Positions 1-11,254 of a stretch of 64,000 nt of DNA are shown piece after piece. A program made the translations under genes and the position numbers. The notes under the pieces are model-generated. The model saw only the letters and a program-made list of their open reading frames with translations, had not been told where the DNA came from and did not search any database. The stretch's first letter is position 1. Each line of letters opens with the position of its first letter. The stretch is taken from assembly GCF_963678635.1 (NCBI RefSeq), contig NC_087065.1, positions 48,486,381 through 48,550,380 on the forward strand, written 5' to 3'. The stretch is from Symsagittifera roscoffensis. Taxonomy: Eukaryota > Xenacoelomorpha > Acoela > Convolutidae.

Positions 1-1
1 G

Positions 2-1408
2 TGGCCAGAACTTTGGAAATGTGCGTTTATTACGCCAATTCTTAAATCTAGTAATCCCGAAAATGTTGAAAATTAACGCCCGATTAGCATATTGCCTCAA
101 TTATCGATTATTCTGGAGAGAATGATCTTCAATTTCATTTATCCTAAAATTCGGGCTAAAGTTACACCTGCTCAACATGGTTTTATGATCAAGCGATCGA
201 CTGTTACTCAGCTTCTTGAATACCTAGATCAGATTTATAACGACGTCGAGGCAAAAAACTAATGTCTTTCTGTGTACTTCGATTTTCGCAAGGCTTTTGA
301 TCAAGTTCCTCATCATATACTTATTTCGAAACTTGGTAATTTAGGCTTTGACATTAGCTTTCTTGAACTTTTTGCTTCCTATCTCACAAACCGCACGCAA
401 ATTGTCTTAATTAACAATGAAGCATCTCCAAAAAGCCATGTAACAAGTGGTGTTCCGCAAGGAAATGTACTCGGCCCTTTGCTATTTATACTCTTCATTA
501 ATGACATGCCAGCTGTCTTGAAAACCTCTAATTGCTTTCTGTTTGCTGATGACAGCAAACTCTATTCAAAATATGACTTTTCCTTAGTTCAAATAGACAA
601 TGATCTATTTATCAATTGGACGCTTGAAAACGAAATGACATTTAATTCTGATAAATGCAAAGTTATTTGTTTTAACTCAACTTCCCCCAAATCTACTCTT
701 TGCCTTAATGATTACCTAATTCCGTCAGTTTCATCTATTAAAGATCTCGGAGTAACGATATCTAGTGATTTAAAGTGGGATATCCACATTAAAACCAAAC
801 TGGTCGCAGTTAACAAAGCTTTCCATTTCTTAAAACGTTCAATCCCTTATGGAGTATCCATGAGAACCAAATTCAAATATTACCAGCTATGTATTATGAG
901 TATTTTATTATACGGTAGTCAGGTCTGGTTTCCATCTTTAACATATCGCCGCAAACTAGAATTATTTAACAGAAAGTGTTTGAAATGGGTAACGGGAGTG
1001 AACGACTATACAGAACAACTTAAAAAAACGAATTCCTTGCCAATTTCCTTCCCTATAGCTTTACATGATATGTGTCTTCTTAATCGAGTCCTGACTGATC
1101 AATTTGATTTCGACCTTTACAGATACATAAATTTTACCTTTGCAGCCAAAGACCTTCGCAATAGCTCACGCCCTAAGCTTTCAACAACCCAGAATTGTCG
1201 ACTCTTCTTTACAGAGCAATTTTTCTTCTATCGCGTCTGTCGGTATGCCAACATGATTTCAGCAAACAACATAGCCGAAATTTTTTCATCGCCTGAAACT
1301 TTCAAAGCAAAATTGAAAATCTATCTGAAAAATAGAATTGATATGTTCAACTTAAACAACTCTTGTTCAATGCTACTTTGTTGCCATTGCATAAATTGCC
1401 GTTCGTGA
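2..1408 (+). pseudogene. Non-LTR retrotransposon reverse transcriptase, 5' truncated by the window edge
   Basis: One reading frame from base 2 to the stop at 1408 encodes an RT of a LINE-type element, interrupted only by TAA codons at 74-76 and 260-262. Visible landmarks are the upstream palm segment, YFDFRKAFDQVPH (first catalytic Asp region), SGVPQGNVLGPLLF, and FADDSKLY carrying the catalytic FADD box. These are followed by the thumb motif KDLGVTISSDLKWDIHI and a C-terminal segment ending in a cysteine-rich tail. The 3' UTR has an AATAAA-like signal (about 1466) and ends in a TAG repeat, as some I-like elements do. No endonuclease domain is visible because the 5' part lies outside the window. 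The family is clear; the clade (I/Jockey-like) is a guess. Confidence 0.9.
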
Positions 1409-1478
1409 TGTCTTGTGTACATAATCATACCGTTTCTTTTGTTTGATGCCTTTAAATTTTAAAGGGAATAAATTCTTT

Positions 1479-1504
1479 TAGTAGTAGTAGTAGTAGTAGT
1501 AGTT
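1479..1504. repeat. (TAG)n microsatellite
   Basis: About eight tandem TAG units directly follow the 3' UTR of the RT pseudogene. This position fits the simple-repeat 3' tail that some non-LTR retrotransposons carry. Confidence 0.85.
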
Positions 1505-1737
1505 CTCAATCATGATCTTGTCCTTTTTCAGGTATGGGTTCCAACACTGATTTGCGTATTCCAGGTGCGTTCTAACTAGGGCTTTATATAGGGTTGTTAG
1601 TGCCTCAGCGTTAAGATAGATGAAGCTTTTCCGTATTATCGCGACCTTGTTTTCTTGGCAATGTGCTCACGGAATAGTAGTCTCGAGTCAACTATAACCC
1701 TTAAGTCTTTCTCGGTTTGAACATTATTCAGAACTGT
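1504..1737 (-). pseudogene. Non-LTR RT thumb fragment (CR1-like)
   Basis: On the minus strand this stretch reads YTVLNNVQTEKDLRVIVDSR, then LLFREHIAKKTRSR. After a one-base shift it continues TLYKALVRTHLEYANQCWNP and a lysine-rich end. This is the thumb region of a CR1-type RT (the EKDLGVIVDS and RTHLEYA-WNP signatures). It is cut by the TAG repeat on one side and by a dispersed repeat on the other, and has one stop and one frameshift. It is only a remnant of about 78 codons. Confidence 0.75.
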
Positions 1738-1875
1738 ATAAGAACAAAATTAAGTTTTGCACTTCTGAGGAGTGCAATCCTTTGACTTAGGGGGTGCAGA
1801 AATCTCAAAAATATATCCAACATAGCCAATTTTATCTGTGCTATAATCGAGGAGGGTAGATTTTAATTGACAAAG
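1738..1875. repeat. 138-bp repeat block, copy 1
   Basis: This block precedes the LTR piece and is repeated almost identically at 5707-5846. It flanks the C-family LTR remnant on its outer side, so it may be part of the old target of a C-type insertion. No confident coding content. Confidence 0.6.
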
Positions 1876-2613
1876 TAACAGTCGCCTAGTTAAGTCACAT
1901 ATGAGGTTAAAAAAAATAGGCCCTATAATCATTGGCTCAAGAGTCAGGGAAACTATCTCTTGTGTTTTTCTACCTCGAACGGTCGGAGCCAATTCGGTTC
2001 ACTTGCGACATGAGACTAAAACCCTCGTTACAGCTTAAAAACCACTGCCAAAATACCCCCCACTCTAGAAAAAAAAGAACGTCCCCATAATTAGGTCTCA
2101 AAATACCCAAAATACGCGAACGCCGTTAAAAACAGGGTCGGAACAGTCCAAAGAGTTATTTTTATTAGACAGTGGAACTTTGATCCATTTCAGATGGATC
2201 AACCTAAAACTCTCCTTACCTCAACATAACATTTATAAAACACACTCAAGAAAAATAAATTGGGTACTCACATACCTGCACACTCGAGAAGTGGAGTAAC
2301 TAAATTAACTAGCAACTCTAGCATTAAAGGTAATTAAGTTTTAACTCAAGAAGTTTGTAATCAAGGAATTCCAGCAAAGGAAATAAGTTTTGACTCCAGA
2401 ATTGAGTTTTGGAACTGGACCATTGGGAGATCCCAGCTGTCCACCTCTCCACTGAGGGTTCTCTGGTCCACTCGACGAAAATGCAGATTCCAAATTTTAG
2501 CAGCCTTCCGAATTAGCAGTTTTGAAGGATTTGACTCCAGAATTGAGTTTTGGAACTGGACCATTGGGAGATCCCAGCTGTCCACCTCTCCACTGAGGGT
2601 TCTCTGGTCCACT
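1876..2613 (-). repeat. C-family LTR remnant, copy 1
   Basis: Matches the 5' LTR of element C (45457-46354) in the same orientation. It runs from the LTR 3' end (TAACAGTCGCC on the plus strand) inward to GGTCCACT, where A-family LTR sequence takes over. Part of it is inside the 141-bp tandem duplication at 2389-2670. Confidence 0.7.
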
Positions 2614-2670
2614 CGACGAAAATGCAGATTCCAAATTTTAGCAGCCTTCCGAATTAGCAGTTTTGAAGGA
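2389..2670 (+). repeat. 141-bp tandem duplication across an LTR/LTR junction
   Basis: The segment 2389-2529 is repeated directly at 2530-2670. The unit spans the junction between the C-family LTR remnant and the start of the A-family LTR, so it arose after the two were joined. Confidence 0.9.
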
Positions 2671-3496
2671 TTAGCAGTGTTATTGGAACGATTAGCCAAA
2701 CGGTGAAGGCTAGAATATTCTGGTGTTTCAAATTTTTAATTTTTCCAAGTATGATGTCGTATTTCTGAGAAACGTCAGAAACGACCATTTTGACAGAAAA
2801 CCGAAATAAAACACAACAACAACAACAGCAGTTGCGACGCTAACAACGAAAAAACTTAGAATCGGAATTAGAGACGAGCAGAAATAGCAGAGACCGTTCC
2901 GAGTTGCAACTATTGTGTCGCTACAATAGTTGCAAGGCCGTTGCGAACAACGGTGAAGGGTAGAAGACAGCCTTCCGGAAGGAAAATAGAGGTCTTATTT
3001 CCCCGGATTCAAGAATCCGTAGGGGGTCTCGGGACTGAAACTCATAGCATTTTATATAAACTTTTAGCTTCCCTATCATGTCCTGAATTGAATTTAATTA
3101 ACCTCTGAATTCATTTTGCTAGGATGAGAAGCTAGGAATTGGGGGAAAGGGTTCATCCATCTTCGATGGAGATGATGATTTTTATCTACTGCACAAAAAC
3201 AATAATAATTCAATAAATAGTAGTAGCCCTGATTTTAGGAGTGATTTCGTGGTCTGGGGATACTGAGACCCAGCCATGAGCTCACTGATTTTGCATGTAA
3301 TTAAGTTAATTTGAGCGTTCTGGTCGAAGCCGGAGAACAGTAATGTTTTTGTCGACCCCATGTCGAAAATACCACCAAAAGAACTGGCTTGGTAGAGACG
3401 GTGAAAAGCATGTAGAGCTCTGTTTAGACGTTGGCCAGTCGTCTTAGAACCTAGCTTTATTTTCCGTCGATATGTATCTTCCGGGCGATTGTTACA
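2614..3496 (+). repeat. A-family LTR, copy 1 (lacks its first ~22 bases)
   Basis: Collinear with the LTRs at 6445-7329, 10373-11254, 32006-32909, 47167-48082 and 61220-62146. It ends in GTTACA like the others, but starts at CGACGAAAATG and lacks the TGTGACATTC terminus. It keeps the conserved 13-bp hairpin at 2904-2935. Confidence 0.85.
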
Positions 3497-4392
3497 TAGA
3501 TGTTTTTATGGCGCTCCTGGGTGTTATTCTTTTTTAACATCATGACCGGCAGAACCGTTAACGAGCACTCAGCGCCGAGCGGATGCTCACATTAACGCCC
3601 TTAATAGGCCAAAATTGCCGGGGCGGAAGGGTGGTTCGGAACGCGGAAGCCTTCCGGATTACCTTGAATAGCTTTTTAACCTCGTTAAGACCAAAAATTC
3701 ACGAACCAGGAAGGGTGGGGGGATCGGCCATCACCTCGTCCCCTGAGATGTCTGTGACCAAAAACACTTAATGATTAATATAAAACCAAACAAAAATTAG
3801 TATAGTATCCAAGAAAAACAAAAAACATAAAAAATAACCGAAAAAACCAAAAACAGTAAAAAAAAAGTATAAAATCAGTAGAAATCATCCCCCCAGACAA
3901 GATGTGATCTGACCCCCCCGTTTGTTCTTGATAGATATATTGTTGTTACAGGCATTTATATTAGTCAGGATCGTTACGATCAAGTTTGTGTCTCGTTTGT
4001 GAGGCTTGTACTGTAGGGTTATTTGAGCATTTAAGCACGTTAATGATAAATTGCGCTCAATCCGGAAGGATCAGCTGATTTGCGCTTAATTCGGAAGGGT
4101 CTTGGGAGACGACTGATCCGGCAAGCAGTACAAGGAGCAACAAGAAGCAAGAAGGGGCTCAACTACAACAACAATCGATTGTTGGGTATCGTTAACAAGT
4201 TTTGCATCCCTTTTGGTAATAAATTAAGATAGCAATCTGTGGGGGGCTCGACAGTGCTGCACTGTAGTGATCCTTCACCGAACTGCGAAAATCCGAGTTA
4301 AGCACCTTAATTCGGATATTAAACAAACCCGGAGGGGTATAGTATTACTAATATTTTTACTTATACAGCCTATATTAATACTCCTATATCGT
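3497..4392 (+). repeat. A-family leader fragment, copy 1
   Basis: Sequence downstream of the LTR, collinear with the leader at 7330-8218. It starts with the conserved block TGTTTTTATGGCGCTCCTG and breaks off at about 4392. It has no convincing coding content; short ORFs here are not conserved. Confidence 0.75.
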
Positions 4393-5040
4393 TTTCCCCA
4401 TGACAATTAGTCCCCATTACACTTAATTGATTGCCTTGGAAAAAACTCAAAACATTAATTGCAATTAATTTTTGAACATCCCTGGGTCTGACGACATAGC
4501 CCAGAAAATCGAACCCAAAACCGGGATACGCAGAAAAAAAATATATTTTCAAACAAAAAATTTCGCTCAGTATGTCCAAGAAACAAAAAAACTGGAATCA
4601 GAATTTGGAGTTTGGGCTTGTATTTAAGCATTTGCGCATAATTCCCTTATTGGGAAATCAAGGTAGAAAAAATCGTTGCCTGAAAGCCCGTATACGATCT
4701 TTTTTTTGTACTTTATATATTTTAAGGTATCTTTTTTAGGTTATTTTAAGCACGCAGATGTTGCTGATATTTCAAAGTAGTTTAATTGGACGGGTTGCGT
4801 GTAAAGTGAAATTAAAGCTTCAGCTAGAAAAAAATGTAACCTGTTCAGAAAATGAGGTCATTGTAGATAACAACATCTTCATCATTCCTAGCAGGAGACT
4901 GTTGTCGGATCCTCCAACACATTTGCTATCAGTCCCTTCTTTCAGACCAATGCAACTGATTTTCGAAGTGTCGTCTTTCAGAAATAACGGATGACTGTAC
5001 TCGACTAAAATTTACTTAATGTAGCGGTGGGTATTCACAA
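4393..5040. other. Unassigned unique stretch
   Basis: AT-rich sequence between the truncated leader and the MITE-like element. It contains one open frame of 78 codons at 4758-4994 (+) that I do not recognise and for which I see no motif. A polypyrimidine-AG precedes its ATG, but that is weak evidence for an exon. Confidence 0.4.
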
Positions 5041-5408
5041 GTACCAAAATGATAAATCAGTCCCATACCAAAATAAAAAATCAATCGCGTTAGTACCGAA
5101 AAATTTCAATTGGCCTAAGACTATTAAGCCGACTACTTTAGGCTCTTGGTTCAAGGTCGCCGGTGGGCGCGTCACGCACGCGTCGCCGATTTGCGGCGAT
5201 AACCGGATCTAATTTTCGTGTAGATTCCTACCCTCTGTTGGCAAACTCGCAACACGGTGGCGCGACTGCGGCGGTCATTATTCGGCTATTTAGTTTTCTT
5301 CTATTTGAACGGTAGAAAGTTAATATAATAATTCGTTGGCTCACAATTCGACCAATCAGAGAGTTGAATAATTTTAGTGAAAATGGGACCGATTTTTCAT
5401 TTTGGTAC
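5041..5408. mobile_element. MITE-like element with 24-bp terminal inverted repeats
   Basis: The first 24 bases (5041-5064, starting GTACCAAAATGA) are the inverted complement of 5385-5408 with 2 mismatches. The 368-bp interior is non-coding and has a GC-rich patch. Size, inverted ends and lack of coding fit a non-autonomous DNA transposon. No target duplication could be fixed, and a second GGTAC repeat lies just outside the right end. Confidence 0.5.
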
Positions 5409-5479
5409 AAATGAACCTTGGTACAAATGAGACTTCACCGTCTAACCCTCTGTATAGTTGATTGCAATTTTCTGCATTT

Positions 5480-5656
5480 AGAAGTAAGTTTTGTGTTGAA
5501 GGCGGGAGCTGCAATGGCTTAGAATGGAGAGAGAAAATTGCGATTCCATTTCTACTGGAGCACGGAATCACGTACTACAACCCCCAGACACACCCATGGG
5601 ACTGCTCAATGTTTGTTAAAGAAGAACTTCAGAAAAACGCCTGCACAGAAACTAGC
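5480..5656 (+). pseudogene. Exon-like remnant resembling nucleoside 2-deoxyribosyltransferase-like proteins
   Basis: After an acceptor-like TTTCTGCATTTAG the frame reads VEGGSCNGLEWREKIAIPF, then LLEHGITYYNPQTHPWD and MFVKEELQKN. The pattern G-G-S-C-N followed by WR-IAIP, then GI-YYNPQ and W, resembles the start of the nucleoside 2-deoxyribosyltransferase-like family found in animals (N-glycosidic nucleotide-binding fold). The frame then runs into lysine-rich sequence and the repeat at 5707, so the rest of the gene is absent. It may be one exon of a host gene broken by the repeats or a captured fragment. The assignment is from memory of the family pattern only. Confidence 0.4.
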
Positions 5657-5706
5657 AGAGAAACTAAGCGAAAAACGGAACGAATCATACTCGAACACAA
5701 AAAACT

Positions 5707-5846
5707 TTATAAGAACAAAATTATGTTTTGCACTTCTGAGGAGTGTAATCCTTTGACTTAGGGGGTGCAGAAATCTCAAAAATACATCCAACATAGACAA
5801 TTTTGTCTGTGCTATAATCGAGGAGGGTAGATTTTAATTGACAAAG
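5707..5846. repeat. 138-bp repeat block, copy 2
   Basis: Nearly identical to 1738-1875. Here it is preceded by the exon-like remnant instead of the RT fragment, so the two copies share only the repeat. Confidence 0.6.
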
Positions 5847-6444
5847 TAACAGTCTTCTTGTTAAGTCACATATGAGGTTAAAGAAAAATAGGCCCTATAA
5901 CCATTGGCTCAAGAGTCAGGCAAACTATCTCTTGTGTTTTTCTACCTCGAACGGTCGGAGCCAATTCAATTCACTTGCGACATGAGACTAAAACCCTCGT
6001 TACAGCTTAAAAGCCACTGCCAAAATACCCCCCACTCTAGAAAAAAAAGATTGTCCCCATACTTAGGTCTCAAAATACCCAAAATACGCGAACGCCGTTA
6101 AAAACAGGGTCGGAACAGTCTGTACAGTTACTTTTATTAGACAGTGGAACTTTGATCCATTTCAGATGGATCAACCTAAATCTCTCCTTACCTCAACATA
6201 ACATTTATAAAACACACTCAAGAAAAATAAATTGGGTACTCACATACCTGCACACTCGAGAAGTGGAGTAACTAAATAAACTAGCAACTCTAGCTTTAAA
6301 GGTAATTAAGTTTTAACTCAAGAAGTTTGTAATCAAGGAATTCCAGCAAAGGAAATGAGTTTTGACTCTAGAATTGAGTTTTGGAACTGGACCACTGGGA
6401 GATCCCAGCTGTCCACCTCTCCACTGAGGGTTCTCTGGTCCACT
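5847..6444 (-). repeat. C-family LTR remnant, copy 2
   Basis: Collinear with 1876-2613 (without the 141-bp duplication) and, more distantly, with the 5' LTR of element C. It joins A-family LTR sequence at GGTCCACT/CGACG, the same junction as copies 1 and 3. Confidence 0.7.
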
Positions 6445-7329
6445 CGACGAAAATGCAGATTCAAAATTTTAGCAGCTAGCCTTCCGAATTAGCAGTTTTG
6501 AAGGATTAGCAGTGTTATTGGAACGATTAGCCAAACGGTGAAGGCTAGAATATTCTGGTGTTTCAAATTTTTAATTTTTCGAAGTATGACGTCATACTTC
6601 TGAGAAACGTCAGAAACGACCATTTTTGCAGAAAACCGAAATAAAACACAACAACAACAACAGCAGTTGCGACGATAACAACGAAAAAACTTAGAACCGG
6701 AATTAGAGACGAGCAGAAATAGCAGAGACCGTTCCGAGTTGCAACTATTGTGTCGCTACAATAGTTGCAAGGCCGTTGCGAACAACGGTGAAGGGTAGAA
6801 GACAGCCTTCCGGAAGGAAAATAGAGGTCTTATTTCCCCGGATTCAAGAATCCGGAGGGGTCTCGGGACTGAAACTCATAGCATTTTCTTAAACTTTTAG
6901 CTTCCCTATCATGTCCTGAATTGAATTTAATTAACCTCTGAATTCATTTTGCTAGGACGAGAAGCTAGGAGTTGGGGGAAAGGGTTGATCCATCTTCGAT
7001 GGAGATGATGATTTTTATCTACTGAACAAAAACAATAATAATTCAATAAATAGTAGTAGCCCTGATTTTAGGAGTAATTTCGTGGTCTGGGGATACTGAG
7101 ACCCAGCCATGAGCTCACTGATTTTGCATGTAATTAAGTTAATTTGAGCGTTCTGGTCGAAGCCGGAGAACAGTAACGTTTTTGTCGACCCCATGTCGAA
7201 AAGACCACCAAAAGAAATGGCTTGGTAGAGACGGTGAAAAGTATGTAGAGCTCTGTTTAGACGTTGGCCAGTCGTCTTAGAACCTAGCTTTATTTTCCGT
7301 CGATATGTATCTTCCGGGCGAATGTTACA
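6445..7329 (+). repeat. A-family LTR, copy 2
   Basis: An 885-bp LTR lacking the first bases (starts CGACGAAAATG), ending GTTACA. The conserved hairpin is at 6739-6770. It is followed by a leader but not by gag, so it is an orphan 5' end. Confidence 0.85.
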
Positions 7330-9943
7330 TAGATGTTTTTATGGCGCTCCTGGGTGTTATTCTTTTTTAACATCATGACCGGCAGAACCGTTAACGAGCA
7401 ATCCGCGCCGAGCGGATGCTCACATTAACGCCCTTAATAGGCCAAAACCGCCGGGGCGGAAGGGTGGTTCGGAACGCGGAAGCCTTCCGGATTACCTTGA
7501 GTAGCTTTTTAACCTAGTTAAGACCGAAAATTCACGAACCAGGAAGGGTGGGGGGATCGGCCATCACCTCGTTCCCTGAGATGTCTGTGACCAAAAACAC
7601 TTAATGATTAATATAAAACCAAACAAAAAGTAGTATAGTATCCAAGAAAAACAAAAAACATAAGAAATAACCGAAAAAACCAAGAACAGTAAAAAAAAAA
7701 AGTTAAAAATCAGTAGAAATCATCCCCCCAGACAAGATGTGATCTGACCCCCCGTTTGTTGTTGATAGATATATTGTTGTTACATGCATTTATATCAGTC
7801 AGAATCGTTACGATCAATTTTGCGGCCCGTTTGTGAGTCTTGTACTGTAGGGTTATTTGAGCATTTAAGCATGTTAATGATAAATTGCGCTCAATCCGGA
7901 AGGGTCAGCTGATTTGCGCTCAATTCGGAAGGGTCTTGGGAGACGACTGATCCGGCAAGCAGTACAAGGCGCAACAAGAAGGGGCTCAACGACAACAACA
8001 ATCGATTGTTGGGTATCGTTAACAAGTTTTGCATCCCTTTTGGTAATAAAAGTAAGATAGCAATCTGTGGGGGGCTCGACAGTGCTGCACTGTAGTGACC
8101 CTTCACCGAACTGCGAAAATCCGAGTTAAGCACCTTAATTCGGATATTAAACAAACCCGGAGGGGTATAGTATTACTAATATTATTACTTATACAGCCTA
8201 TATTAATACTCCTATATCGTTTTTTATTGAAAAACACAGAAAGCAGACCGGTTTTTAGGGTCAAAATAGCGATATTTTGATCCCCCCACAAATCGCGATT
8301 TTTGAGATATTGATATTTTTTGAAACGAAAAAAGCGCTATGTTAGTGTGTTACATTGTAATTGCACTACTATAATAGATAGAACCGGTTAAGTTTAGTTC
8401 GGAAGTGGTTGGAACTATTTTGATACCAAAAACCGAATGTTCGTGATTTTTGATAATACGAAACACTATAAAATCAGAAAATTTTTTGAAATTTTTGAGT
8501 TAGGACAGGAAAAATAGTTGTTCGGACATTGTCCACTAGTTAATCTACAAGTTTTAAAACCCGCTTCCCGAAAGCCTTCCGGGTTACAGAGAAATCGAAC
8601 TTAACGTGTTTGATTCAGTGGATTCATCAATCCGGAAATTCGCAAATTTTTTCAACTAAAGCGTTTTAGATCGGGTTTTTTTTGCATTGAACTAGAAGAG
8701 TATAGGCCTTCTGAGCTCGGATCAAAAATTTTTAGATCGAAAAGAACAGAATTGCGGAAAAAGTTAGGTGGAACCTATAAGAGAGAAATTTCTTGACTTT
8801 AGAAAATAGACATTTTGGTTAATAACTTTTGAACGACTGGACAGATCCAGTTGATCTTGATACCATTAGATCAGAAATCAACTGAGCTTAATAGTAGGAA
8901 CAAGAATTAATCGAAGAAGTATGCGTGAAAATTTTTTGAGATTGTTTTTAGCAAATTCACCAATTTAGGAAGGTAGACCCTTCACGTTTTATAAATTTTT
9001 TTTGGAAAGCCCTTACACCCCTACCAAAGGGAAGAAACGGTTGAATAAGGCAATTTTAAGCTGTTCTAGAAGAATAGGGAAGGCTAAAGGCACAAGAAAA
9101 CCTTAATCGAGCCGAAGTTAGGCAAGCGATAAGACCCTTCACCGTTAGCGTGAATTGTCAAATAAGAGGCTTAACTTCAATCCGGAAGGGTCTAGGAAAG
9201 GATCACATACCCTTTCCAGTCAATTCAAACAGCATAATAGTATCGGAGAACGTATCCGGAGGGACATAGGTTGGAAATCAAGGAAATCTCCGAAAGCTAC
9301 TTTTACAAAACCAGAGGGCTCCCAATCCGGAGGGGTCAAAATTTTTTTCAAAATCGGAGGGGTCCCAATCCGGAGGGGTCTTGTTTTCACAAAACCGGAG
9401 GGGTCCCAATCCGGAGGGGTCTTATATTTGCTAACTCAGAGGGGTTCCAATCCGGAGGGGTCTCAATTTTGCCAATCCGGAAGGGTCCTATTTTGCCAAT
9501 CCGAAGGGATATATAATTTCTTAGTCAACCCGGAGGGGTATTATTTTATTAAAGGACTTAGGTAGACAGAAAAAAAGATTATAGTTAGAGGTATTAGGTT
9601 ATTAACAGACAGGCTAGGAATCAATGACTGCACTGGTAACTTTCCTTTCAATAAAGACTAGAACAAAACAAAACAGGTCCGAGCTCGGATATTCGCGACA
9701 CTAAGTCTAAACTAAAAAGGGCGTAATTCATTGGTGTGGATTGAAACCCAATACGTTTTTGCGAAAAGTGACTGCCCTGAGGATTTTAGTAGGTCTAGCT
9801 CGGGCAGTCCGAAGGCAGATAGGTAACACAGTACTCGGTGGGTGCAATAGACGCCCACTTGATAAAATTACTGCCTTCAAAGTTTTGTCTGTTTGGTGCA
9901 GCACCAAGCAGGGAAAGCTTTTTCTTTAAAATACAAGTTCGAC
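7330..9943 (+). repeat. A-family leader, copy 2 (orphan)
   Basis: A 2.6 kb untranslated leader collinear with 11255-13563. It starts with the putative primer-binding block and contains a 13-base palindrome CAGTGCTGCACTG followed later by the CCGGAGGGGTC minisatellite. No conserved protein was found. It stops at the tandem-duplication junction with no gag. Confidence 0.75.
9241..9545 (+). repeat. CCGGAGGGGTC minisatellite in leader copy 2
   Basis: About ten copies of a core AATCCGGAGGGGTC are separated by short T-rich spacers of irregular length. The array reads through as an ORF with repeated NPEGSQ-like units, but spacer lengths and frames vary, so it is most likely a nucleotide-level repeat. 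Confidence 0.8.
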
Positions 9944-10372
9944 ACTGCCAAAATACCCCCCACTCGAGAAAAAAAAGATTGTCCCCATACTTAGGTCTCA
10001 AAATACCCAAAATACGCGAACGCCGTTAAAAACAGGGTCGGAACAGTCCGTACAGTTACTTTTATTAGACAGTGGAATTTTGATCCATTTCAGATGGATC
10101 AACCTAAAACTCTCCTTACCTCAACATAACATTTATAAAACACACTCAAGAAAAATAAATTGGGTAATCACATACCTGCACACTCGGGAAGTGGAGTAAC
10201 TAAATTAACTAGCAACTCTAGCATTAAAGGTAATTAAGTTTTAACTCAAGAAGTTTGTAATCAAGGAATTCCAGCAAAGGAAATGAGTTTTGACTCTAGA
10301 ATATAGTTTTGGAACTGGACCATTGGGAGATCCCGGCTGTCCACCTCTCCACTGAGGGTTCTCTGGTCCACT
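9944..10372 (-). repeat. C-family LTR remnant, copy 3
   Basis: The left part of tandem unit 2, matching 6016-6444 and the C-family LTR. It directly precedes the 5' LTR of element A. Its last ~125 bp also occur to the right of A's 3' LTR (32910-33033). Confidence 0.7.
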
Positions 10373-11254
10373 CGACGAAAATGCAGATTCAAAATTTTAG
10401 CAGCTAGCAATCCGAATTAGCAGGTTTGAAGGATTAGCAGTGTTATTGGAACGATTAGCCAAACGGTGAAGGCTAGAATTTTCTGGTGTTTCAAATTTTT
10501 AATTTTTCGAAGTATGACGTCATACTTCTGAGAAACGTCAGAAACGACCATTTTGGCAGAAAACCGAAATAAAACACAACAACAACAGCAGTTGCGACGA
10601 TAACAACGAAAAAACTTAGAATCGGAATTAGAGACGAGCAGAAATAGCAGAGACCGTTCCGAGTTGCAACTATTGTGTCGCTACAATAGTTGCAAGGCCG
10701 TTGCGAACAACGGTGAAGGGTAGAAGACAGCCTTCCGGAAGGAAAATAGAGGTCTTATTTCCCCGGATTCAAGAATCCGGAGGGGTCTCGGGACTGAAAC
10801 TCATAGCATTTTCTTAAACTTTTAGCTTCCCTATCATGTCCTGAATTGAATTTAATTAACCTCTGAATTCATTTTGCTAGGACGAGAAGCTAGGAGTTGG
10901 GGGAAAGGGTTGATCCATCTTCGATAGAGATGATGATTTTTATCTACTGAACAAAAACAATAATATTTCAATAAATAGTAGTAGCCCTGATTTTAGGAGT
11001 GATTTCGTGGTCTGGGGATACTGAGACCCAGCCATGAGCTCACTGATTTTGCATGTAATTAAGTTAATTTGAGCGTTCTGGTCGAAGCCGGAGAACAGTA
11101 ACGTTTTTGTCGACCCCATGTCGAAAAGACCACCAAAAGAAATGGCTTGGTAGAGACGGTGAAAAGCATGTAGAGCTCTGTTTAGACGTTGGCCAGTCGT
11201 CTTAGAACCTAGCTTTATTTTCCGTCGATATGTATCTTCCGGGCGAATGTTACA
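10373..11254 (+). repeat. 5' LTR of element A
   Basis: An 882-bp LTR ending GTTACA. The expected TGTGACATTC start is missing and replaced by C-family LTR sequence. Tandem hairpins are at 10664-10695 and just downstream. The partner LTR is at 32006-32909. Confidence 0.8.

Noticed and set aside
1738-1875. The 138-bp block as upstream coding sequence of the split CR1 RT
   Set aside because: One frame gives a plausible join to DVIYLD, but other frames look as good and it has stops; the evidence is too thin.
9241-9545. CRISPR-like array
   Set aside because: Cores are about 14 bases with short variable spacers, in a eukaryotic retroelement leader; it is a minisatellite.
9155-9565. Protein with NPEGSQ repeats from the leader minisatellite
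   Set aside because: Spacing is irregular, overlapping frames read equally well, and no conservation pattern supports coding.
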